Source of the DNA: Methanobrevibacter sp. | GTDB lineage: Archaea; Methanobacteriota; Methanobacteria; Methanobacteriales; Methanobacteriaceae | Direction of reading: 5' to 3' | DNA length: 19,371 nt | Assembly: GCA_016291275.1 (NCBI GenBank) | Contig: JAEEWY010000007.1 | Coordinates: forward strand, 1 to 19,371 | Part shown: positions 13,699-19,371 of the stretch, piece by piece | Position numbering within the stretch: the first letter of the stretch is position 1 | Layout of the letters: each line of letters starts with the position of its first letter | The notes under the pieces: model-generated | What the model was told of the DNA's origin: nothing | What the model saw: the letters and a program-made list of their open reading frames with translations, nothing else | Databases searched by the model: none | Position numbers and translations under genes: made by a program

Positions 13699-14715
13699 TC
13701 AATTAGTTAAAACATATACTGCTAATAAAATTAAGAGCAAAGCTATATTCAGAACTGTGAATACTATCAAATATCTGCTTTTAAAATCATTGAATTCTCT
13801 TGCAAGTATCTTATAGGAAATAAGATTAGCCATTGATGCAATGAGAGTTCCAAGCCCACCAATATTTATTCCCACAATGATGGCCTCATAATTTGTGCTG
13901 AAACCGCTAAGCAATATTGCAGCAGGAACATTTGAAATAACTTGTGATACTAAAACTCCCCAAATAACTTCATTTCCAATGATCCATTGCGAAAACAATG
14001 AATTGAAGAAAGGAATGTTTTGCAAGTTACCTATCAAAATGAAAAGTGCAATGAAAGTTAAAAGAAGGAAATAATCAACTCCTAAAAACACTCTTTTTAT
14101 AAAATCTTTCCTTTCAATCTCAATGTCACTCATCTTGGGCAAACTGACATCATCCCTTGGAATAAAGAATGACAATATAAGCAAAAATATCACTGATACA
14201 ATAATATAAGGTAAGAGCAGAAGGAAAAATGATTCAAATGGAATATGGGACACTGTATACATGACAATATTATGTGGAGCTCCAATAGGAAGAACCATAC
14301 ATCCCCCATTAGCTGCAATGGTCTCTAAACTAACTGCAAATATTATTAAATCAATCCTTTCCACTTTCTTTAATGCCAATAATGTAAATGGAACAAAAAT
14401 AATCAATGAAACATCATTTGTAATAAAAATGGAACTAAAGAAGCAAGTGAAAACCAAGAACAAAACAAGCCCACGAGTGTTTTTGACCTTATCCAATAGC
14501 TTACGGACGAATATCTCAAAAACAGATAGATTCTTTAAGATCTCTACAAAAACCATTATGACAAAAAGAAGAATGATTGTTTCCCAATTGATATAATTCA
14601 AATAATCAATGCTTGGCAAAACAAAAAAGCATGAAACAATAGCCAATACTAAAGAAATGCAGAATATTGTTTCCTTTTTAAAGAAGTTTAAGAATCCGTC
14701 TGTCAAATTATTCAT
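13699..14715 (-). CDS. ArsB/NhaD-SLC13 superfamily permease
   Basis: A 338-residue membrane protein with about ten hydrophobic segments. The first half has FITNDVSLIIFVPFTLLAL, the TND-type hairpin of the ion transporter superfamily, and later SLETIAANGGCMVLPIGAPHN. The second half repeats the plan with VSQVISNVPAAILLSGF and GGLGTLIASMANLISYKI, as in ArsB/NhaD/CitT proteins. The protein is shorter than the usual 400-430 residues, as are many archaeal forms. Substrate (arsenite, Na+/H+, or a dicarboxylate) cannot be set. No arsR, arsA or arsC lies nearby, which argues against a dedicated arsenite system. A TATA-like stretch at 14731-14740 lies only about 20 bases before the ATG and there is no ribosome binding site, so the mRNA may be leaderless. 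Confidence 0.86.
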   Translation of the reverse strand: MNNLTDGFLNFFKKETIFCISLVLAIVSCFFVLPSIDYLNYINWETIILLFVIMVFVEILKNLSVFEIFVRKLLDKVKNTRGLVLFLVFTCFFSSIFITNDVSLIIFVPFTLLALKKVERIDLIIFAVSLETIAANGGCMVLPIGAPHNIVMYTVSHIPFESFFLLLLPYIIVSVIFLLILSFFIPRDDVSLPKMSDIEIERKDFIKRVFLGVDYFLLLTFIALFILIGNLQNIPFFNSLFSQWIIGNEVIWGVLVSQVISNVPAAILLSGFSTNYEAIIVGINIGGLGTLIASMANLISYKILAREFNDFKSRYLIVFTVLNIALLLILLAVYVLTN

Positions 14716-14744
14716 AATATTATTTTATTGAATATATTTAATAA

Positions 14745-14777
14745 AGTTTTAAAATAGTTTTAAAATAGTTTTAAAAA
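14745..14777. repeat. Three 11-bp direct repeats
   Basis: AGTTTTAAAAT occurs at 14745-14755 and 14756-14766, with AGTTTTAAAAA at 14767-14777. The period is about one DNA turn, and each unit holds the palindrome TTTTAAAA. They sit 30-60 bases upstream of the permease ATG, next to its TATA element, so they could be stacked regulator sites or a bent-DNA element. The rest of 14716-14895 is low-complexity A/T. Confidence 0.6.
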
Positions 14778-14851
14778 TAATTTATAATAATTTAAAAAAA
14801 ACTAATAAAAAAGTAATCAAAAAAGTTTGAAAAAATAATTAAGAATAGTTT

Positions 14852-14893
14852 AAAAAAAGAAAAAGAAGAATATAATTAAAAAAATTATATTCT
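14852..14893 (-). terminator. 11-bp perfect hairpin terminator of the MFS operon
   Basis: AGAATATAATT (14867-14877) and AATTATATTCT (14883-14893) pair perfectly around five bases. On the minus strand, T-runs follow to 14852. It starts two bases after the stop codon of the second MFS gene. Confidence 0.75.
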
Positions 14894-14895
14894 CT

Positions 14896-16287
14896 CTAAG
14901 TTGGTCTATCTGTATTGAACTTATCTTTGGATCTTACACCAACCAATGAAGCAAATACAGCGAGGATACAAGCTACTGCACATATTCCACAAATGATTTG
15001 AGATGCTTGAACGACCATTCCAGCATATTTGGTTGCAAGAGGCAAGGTTCCCATGACCCAAGCGAATACAAGGGTAAGAAGACCTAAACTCATGGTTTGA
15101 CCAATTGTTCTCATGGTTGCTTGAGAAGCTGAAGCTGTTGGAGCATCCTTTGGTGGAACTGAACTCATGATTGCATTCATGTTTGGACTTGAGAAGAGTC
15201 CCATACCGATACCTTGCAAGATCATAGCTATTATGACCAAGTAAACAGGAGTGTCTCCATTCAAGAATGTTAGGATAAGGAGAGCCACTGTTGCAATTGC
15301 CATACCAATAGCTGCCAATTTTTGAGGATGTATCCTATCTGAAAGCTTACCTGAATTAGGAGCCATGATTGCCATGATAATCGGTGTGATAATCAAGATC
15401 ATACCAGCCATTTGAGCATCCCATCCCCTTACATACTGGAAGTGGTAATTCAATATTGTTGTAACTACCATAACTGCAATGTAACTGCATAAAGCTGCAA
15501 TATTGGATGATGTGAACTTCTTGTTTTTAAACAAGTTCATATTGAATACAGGAGACTTTTGCCTAAGCTCATAAGCTCCAAATGCAACCAATATTATAAG
15601 TCCGAGAATAGTCAACATAAGACCTGTGCTAGTTGTTAAGGTTGTGAATCCGTAAATGAACAATAGTATGCCTATTCCATATAAAATGGATCCGATTGTA
15701 TCGATTTTATCATTTTCATAGGTTTTCCATTCGTCTGTAATTTTCCAGACCATAAGTGCAATACAAAGCACTAGGAATGGAATTACAAAGTAGAACATAC
15801 TTCTCCAACCTAAATTATGCACCAGGAATCCACAGATTACCGGAGACAATGAAGTTGCCAAGTAAACACCAGTTACTGTAAATCCTAAAGCCTTACCTCT
15901 ATTTTGAGGTTTAACTGCTTGCACTACCATTGCCATAGCTGACACATTCAAGAATGCCACTCCTGCACCTTGAAGCATACGGAAAATCAAGAATGATTCT
16001 GTTGAAAATGAAAGCACAGCACCTATTGAAGCGAATAGGTATAACAATACTCCACCAAGCAAAGACTTCTTAACACCAAACTTACCTGATATCTGACCTG
16101 CAGGAACTGTAAATACAGCAACCACAAGGAAGAATATGGTAGGTACCCAATTCTGAATAACGTTATTCATTGCAAATTCCTGTGCAATAGCTGGAACACC
16201 TATTATAATCCCATTGGATAAGAATACCGCAAAGAATGAAGTGATGAATGATACCGCTATTACCACAGTTTCTAAATCAAATTTCAT
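14896..16287 (-). CDS. MFS multidrug exporter, DHA2 type (second copy)
   Basis: A 463-residue proton-coupled efflux protein with about 14 hydrophobic segments, the DHA2 (EmrB/QacA-like) layout. Motif-like parts are QNWVPTIFFLVVAVFTVPAGQ, GKFGVKKSLLGG (loop 2-3 motif A), VTGVYLATSLSPVICG (motif C region) and NSGKLSDRIHPQKLAA in the second half. It is a close paralogue of the preceding gene along its whole length, with nearly identical blocks such as VVQAxKPQNRGKALGxTVTGVYLA. The start has GAGGGAT upstream. A 127-base gap with a duplicated TATA-bearing unit separates the two, so this copy may have its own promoter besides read-through from marR. Drug or metabolite substrate unknown. Confidence 0.93.
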   Translation of the reverse strand: MKFDLETVVIAVSFITSFFAVFLSNGIIIGVPAIAQEFAMNNVIQNWVPTIFFLVVAVFTVPAGQISGKFGVKKSLLGGVLLYLFASIGAVLSFSTESFLIFRMLQGAGVAFLNVSAMAMVVQAVKPQNRGKALGFTVTGVYLATSLSPVICGFLVHNLGWRSMFYFVIPFLVLCIALMVWKITDEWKTYENDKIDTIGSILYGIGILLFIYGFTTLTTSTGLMLTILGLIILVAFGAYELRQKSPVFNMNLFKNKKFTSSNIAALCSYIAVMVVTTILNYHFQYVRGWDAQMAGMILIITPIIMAIMAPNSGKLSDRIHPQKLAAIGMAIATVALLILTFLNGDTPVYLVIIAMILQGIGMGLFSSPNMNAIMSSVPPKDAPTASASQATMRTIGQTMSLGLLTLVFAWVMGTLPLATKYAGMVVQASQIICGICAVACILAVFASLVGVRSKDKFNTDRPT

Positions 16288-16294
16288 AACAATC

Positions 16295-16330
16295 CCTCTA
16301 TAATATAAAAATCCTCTATAATATAAAAAT
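16295..16330 (-). repeat. Exact 18-bp tandem duplication carrying TATA and GAGG
   Basis: CCTCTATAATATAAAAAT occurs at 16295-16312 and again at 16313-16330 with no mismatch. On the minus strand each unit gives a TATA-like TTTTTATATTAT then AGAGG. The copy nearer the gene supplies the ribosome binding site of the second MFS gene; the other supplies a second TATA element 18 bases upstream. Confidence 0.8.
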
Positions 16331-16414
16331 TCATAAATTTAATTTAAATTGAAAAATTTATAAATAAAATTTTATTTTTCACCTTTTTAACATTTTAAAT
16401 AAGAATAAATAAAT

Positions 16415-17803
16415 TTAACTTGCATTTGTATTGAATTCATCTTTAGATCTTATTCCCACAAGTGAAGCGAATATTGCAACTATACAAATTATTGTACATA
16501 TTATACAAACTATTTGAGAAGCCTGAACAACCATGCCTGCATATTGTGAGGAGAGTTTTAAGCTTCCCATAATCCAAGCGAACACAAGGGTAAGAAGACC
16601 TAAACTCATTGTTTGACCAATAGTCCTCATTGCAGATTGTGCCGCAGAAGCATTTGGAGTCTCCTTTGGAGGCACTGAACTCATGATTGCATTTGTATTT
16701 GGAGTGGTGAACAGTCCCATGCCAACACCTTGGAAAATCATTGCAATGACTATGAGCCAAATAGGAGTGTTTGCATCCAGGAAAATTAAAATCAAAAGTG
16801 CTAATGTTGCAATTGACATTCCAATAGCTGCCAACTTTTGAGGATGGATCCTATCAGAGAGTCTTCCGGAATTAGGCGCCATAATCGCCATAATGATTGG
16901 GGTTACTATTAAAATAAGCCCTGACAATTGGGCATTCCATCCCCTTACATATTGGAAATGATAATTCAATATGGTAGTTAGTGCAGCCACTGCAAGATAA
17001 CTGCATAAAGCAGCAATATTAGATGAAGTGAACTTCATGTTTTTAAATAATCTCATATTGAAAGCCGGAGTGTTGACTCTTGTTTCATAATATGCAAATA
17101 CTATTAGGAGAACAAAACCTATTGCTACACAAAGCTTGCCTAAAGTGGTCATTAAGCTTGTAAATCCATAAATGAACAATAAGATACCTATCCCATAAAT
17201 AATATAACCTAAAGTGTCTATCTTATCATTTTCATAGGTTTTCCAATCCCCTGGAATTTTTAAAACCATAAGTGCGATACAAACTACAAAGAATGGAATT
17301 GTAAAGTAAAACATGGATCTCCATCCTAAGTTATAAACCAAAAATCCACATATTACAGGAGAAAGGGAACCTGCCAAATAAACACCAGTTACAGTTAGTC
17401 CAAGGGCCTTACCTCTATTTTGAGGTTTGATAGCTTGCACAACCATTGCCATAGATGCTACATTTGAAAATGCTCCACCTATACCTTGAATTACTCTGAA
17501 AAATAAGAATGACTCTGAAGAAAATGATAAGCATGCTCCTATTGAACCGAAGAGGAAAATCAATACACCTATCACCAATGATCTTTTTACACCAAACTTG
17601 CCTGACAATTGTCCTGCAGGAAGTGTGAAAACCGCTACAACAAGCAATGCGATTGTAATAATCCAGTTTTGAACAACATTGTTCATTCCAAACTCATTTG
17701 CAATTGATGGAACACCAATAACTATACCTGCAGCTAAAAACACTGCAAAGAATGATGTGAGAAATGAAACCAACACTACTGATTTTTCCGCATCAAATTC
17801 CAT
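16415..17803 (-). CDS. MFS multidrug exporter, DHA2 type (first copy)
   Basis: A 462-residue paralogue of the gene at 14896-16287, with the same order of about 14 membrane segments. Motifs include QNWIITIALLVVAVFTLPAGQ, GKFGVKRSLVIG, VTGVYLAGSLSPVICG and NSGRLSDRIHPQKLAA. Its central region (about residues 215-245, between the two halves) has diverged most from the other copy. The ATG is preceded by GTGAT. It follows marR by 56 bases on the same strand with no terminator between, so marR and this pump are very probably co-transcribed. In MarR-pump pairs the regulator usually represses the unit until a toxic compound binds; that circuit is likely here but inferred. Confidence 0.94.
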   Translation of the reverse strand: MEFDAEKSVVLVSFLTSFFAVFLAAGIVIGVPSIANEFGMNNVVQNWIITIALLVVAVFTLPAGQLSGKFGVKRSLVIGVLIFLFGSIGACLSFSSESFLFFRVIQGIGGAFSNVASMAMVVQAIKPQNRGKALGLTVTGVYLAGSLSPVICGFLVYNLGWRSMFYFTIPFFVVCIALMVLKIPGDWKTYENDKIDTLGYIIYGIGILLFIYGFTSLMTTLGKLCVAIGFVLLIVFAYYETRVNTPAFNMRLFKNMKFTSSNIAALCSYLAVAALTTILNYHFQYVRGWNAQLSGLILIVTPIIMAIMAPNSGRLSDRIHPQKLAAIGMSIATLALLILIFLDANTPIWLIVIAMIFQGVGMGLFTTPNTNAIMSSVPPKETPNASAAQSAMRTIGQTMSLGLLTLVFAWIMGSLKLSSQYAGMVVQASQIVCIICTIICIVAIFASLVGIRSKDEFNTNAS

Positions 17804-17859
17804 ATTATCACTTTTTAAACGTAAATTGTAAATAAGGAAATTCGAAATCTACTCAACAG

Positions 17860-18309
17860 TTATAAATCCTCAACTAATTTCATGCCATTAATAGCTATTT
17901 CCTTAATTCTTTCAATGACTTCTCGATCGTCTTCTGTTATTCCCACTTCCTTTTCCCAATCCTTAGATATTTGTCTAACCTTTGGAACCAACTCATCACC
18001 TTTAGAAGTGGTCTTTAACATGTATTTTCTTCTGTTTTCCGGATTGACTTCCCTCTTAATGAATCCATCATCCTCTAATTTCTTTAAGGATTTGGCAATG
18101 TTTCCCTTGCTTTGACCAGACATTATCACCAAATCATCCTGTGAAATGCAAGGGTTATCATAAATCATCATGATGTATCTTACTTCATGGCCTAAATCAA
18201 ATTCAGCAATCTTTGACTTTAAGTATTTAAAATGATTTTTAGATAGATTATGAATCCATGCAACTAAAGGAGAGCTATCCATTATTCCTTGAAAGCTTTC
18301 ACTTTCCAT
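17860..18309 (-). CDS. MarR-family transcriptional regulator
   Basis: A 149-residue winged-helix dimer regulator. The HTH/wing is clear: CISQDDLVIMSGQSKGNIAKSLKKLEDDGFI at about residues 54-84 (region only), then REVNPENRRKYMLKTTSKGDELV as the wing with the family Arg. An unusually polar N-terminus (SPLVAWIHNLSKNHFKYL) forms the dimer helix. ATG at 18309 has GGTGA upstream. It leads an operon-like run with the MFS gene 56 bases downstream. The perfect dyad GTTTCA-TT-TGAAAC beside its TATA box is the likely self-operator. The ligand cannot be told. Confidence 0.93.
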   Translation of the reverse strand: MESESFQGIMDSSPLVAWIHNLSKNHFKYLKSKIAEFDLGHEVRYIMMIYDNPCISQDDLVIMSGQSKGNIAKSLKKLEDDGFIKREVNPENRRKYMLKTTSKGDELVPKVRQISKDWEKEVGITEDDREVIERIKEIAINGMKLVEDL

Positions 18310-18372
18310 TATTTCACCTACTTTAAAAATTTAACAAGAAATCGCTTTCAAAATTATATTGTATTTTATATG

Positions 18373-18394
18373 ATATAAATGTTTCATTTGAAAC
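18373..18394 (-). promoter_or_regulatory. marR promoter and operator
   Basis: GTTTCATTTGAAAC (18381-18394) is a perfect 6-2-6 dyad directly abutting the minus-strand TATA box ATTTATAT (18373-18380). A further TGAAAC half-site lies at 18404-18409. A dimer on the dyad would block the BRE, fitting autorepression. The divergent dtd gene shares this 187-base gap. Confidence 0.65.
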
Positions 18395-18496
18395 AGTTAA
18401 AAATGAAACTATTAAAAAATTGATTATCTCTCCTAAAAATATATTTAAGAATTGAAAAGAAATATAATATAAGATTAAAGAATAAAGGGAAAGAAT

Positions 18497-18940
18497 ATGA
18501 AATTGGTCATTCAAAGAGTAACAAATGCTAGTGTAGAAGTTGAAGGAGAAATCACAGGCCAGATTGATGAAGGATTAATGGTTTTAGTTGGCTTTGGCCA
18601 AAACGATACAGAAAAAGAAGTTGAATATCTGGCTAGAAAACTTACAAAGCTTAGAATCTTCCCAGATGATGAAGGAAGAATGAATCTTTCTGTAAAGGAT
18701 ATAGGGGGCAAAATTTTACTTGTCCCTCAATTTACATTATATGGAAAAACCAAAAAGAACAGACCTTCATTCCATAAGGCTTTGGCACCTGATGAAGCAA
18801 CTAAATTATTTGATTACTTTGTAGAAAAATGCAGTGAAGACGTTCCATGCGAAACTGGAGTCTTTGGAGCATTCATGAAAGTAAGTCTATTGAATAATGG
18901 TCCAGTAACCATCTTGCTTGAAAAAGAGTTTGAAGAGTAG
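18497..18940 (+). CDS. dtd: D-aminoacyl-tRNA deacylase, bacterial/eukaryotic DTD type
   Basis: A 147-residue DTD that removes D-amino acids (and Gly from tRNA-Ala) wrongly charged on tRNA. The opening MKLVIQRVTNASVEV, the LVPQFTLYG segment (SQFTL motif with Pro for Ser) and NNGPVTILLE (the Gly-cisPro motif GPVT) identify it. RPSFHKALAPDEA is also typical. It is full length. Most archaea use the unrelated DTD2/GEK1 family for this job, so a DTD1-type protein in this setting is noteworthy. The ATG has a weak AAGGGAAAG site upstream. It diverges from marR, and no functional link is implied. Confidence 0.93.
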   Translation: MKLVIQRVTNASVEVEGEITGQIDEGLMVLVGFGQNDTEKEVEYLARKLTKLRIFPDDEGRMNLSVKDIGGKILLVPQFTLYGKTKKNRPSFHKALAPDEATKLFDYFVEKCSEDVPCETGVFGAFMKVSLLNNGPVTILLEKEFEE

Positions 18941-19021
18941 AAAAATAAATAATAGTAAAAAATAAATAAATACTTTTATTTAAAAAAAGCAATAAGGCCA
19001 TATCGGACTTAAATCTTAAAA

Positions 19022-19371
19022 TCAAAGAATTTTATTGTATTTCAAAAGTGTTTTCATCATCAATAATGACTTGGAAACAGAACCTTTTTTAATCTTTCCA
19101 TGAGGGCTGATGACTTCACAGGTTACAGCAGGAATTCCCTTTAAGTTCACTTCGTCCTCTAAAGCCCCAGGATATTCTGTACCGGCTCTTTTATAAATTT
19201 TGTATTTCACTTTTGCATTTTTAGCAATGTATTTAGCGATTGCTGCACTTTTTTTAGTTGGCTTATATGATCCGAAAACAAGATTCTTACCTGGCTTTCC
19301 ACCGGGCCTTGTAGCATGAAAATCCCCGTAAGCATCACATTTGAACTTCTTAATCAATCGGACTGTCTTAT
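19022..19371 (-). CDS. C-terminal part of putative M14/AstE-like zinc peptidase or deacylase
   Basis: The frame is open through the right edge of the window, so this is the last 115 or so residues of a longer protein; the TTG at 19357 is not a believable start. The visible part has DAYGDFHATRPGGKPGKN, with an Asp-x-His that could bind zinc, and GIPAVTCEVISPHGKIKKG, where Glu would be the catalytic residue in M14 carboxypeptidases or in succinylglutamate desuccinylase/aspartoacylase relatives. The fragment is Lys-rich and basic. Related methanogen proteins often carry wall-binding or repeat domains N-terminally, but none is in view. The family call rests on two motifs only; an unrelated secreted protein remains possible. 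T-rich sequence on the minus strand follows the stop. Confidence 0.55.
   Translation of the reverse strand, partial: KTVRLIKKFKCDAYGDFHATRPGGKPGKNLVFGSYKPTKKSAAIAKYIAKNAKVKYKIYKRAGTEYPGALEDEVNLKGIPAVTCEVISPHGKIKKGSVSKSLLMMKTLLKYNKIL

Noticed and set aside
13699..14715. Arsenite resistance locus
   Set aside because: The permease is only of the ArsB superfamily and no ars regulator, ATPase or reductase is nearby.
16443..16760. 105-residue minus-strand ORF inside the first MFS gene
   Set aside because: It overlaps a strongly supported gene in another frame and has the Cys/His/Ser-rich composition of a shadow frame.

Overview
The window looks like a piece of a Methanobrevibacter-like archaeal chromosome (order Methanobacteriales). 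The DNA is very AT-rich. Archaeal TATA elements and T-run terminators lie between genes. Ribosome binding sites are of the GGAGG or GGTGAT type. The gene set mixes lysine and arginine biosynthesis with flavin and iron-sulfur oxidoreductases of anaerobes. The organism call is an inference from style and gene content. About 21 full-length protein genes are supported, plus two cut by the window edges. Two small genes (24 and 44 codons) are easy to miss.

Layout. 1-1858: dapF (cut) and lysA on the minus strand form the end of the lysine pathway. 1859-2559: a 700-base gap holding a 24-codon hydrophobic ORF with an excellent ribosome binding site, surrounded by repeats. 2560-3695: a Nudix hydrolase converging on a YczE-type membrane protein. 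3809-6238: a redox block with an Old Yellow Enzyme-like flavoprotein, an HxlR regulator and a divergent nitroreductase. 6341-8265: a two-gene MacB/LolCD-like ABC exporter whose permease seems to lack a normal start codon. 8499-11506: argD, a ferredoxin-tailed aldo/keto reductase and a cyclophilin. 11615-12586: a 44-residue zinc ribbon protein and an AIM24-family protein. 12761-13351: a TetR-family regulator.

13352-13698 has no protein gene. It carries the best unexplained signal in the window: a TetR-style palindrome, then a near-consensus BRE/TATA promoter with no ORF behind it, a hairpin at the predicted RNA 5' end, a terminator-like hairpin, and a separate 52-base long hairpin. 13699-18309: four transport-related genes on the minus strand (an ArsB/SLC13-like permease, two tandemly duplicated DHA2-type MFS exporters, and the MarR regulator upstream of them with a clear operator). 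18497-18940: a bacterial-type D-aminoacyl-tRNA deacylase. 19022-19371: the C-terminal end of a putative zinc peptidase-like protein.

Three local control circuits can be proposed: MarR repressing itself and the two MFS pumps; HxlR controlling the divergent nitroreductase and perhaps the flavoprotein; and TetR controlling the orphan promoter. All are inferred from position and palindromes only.
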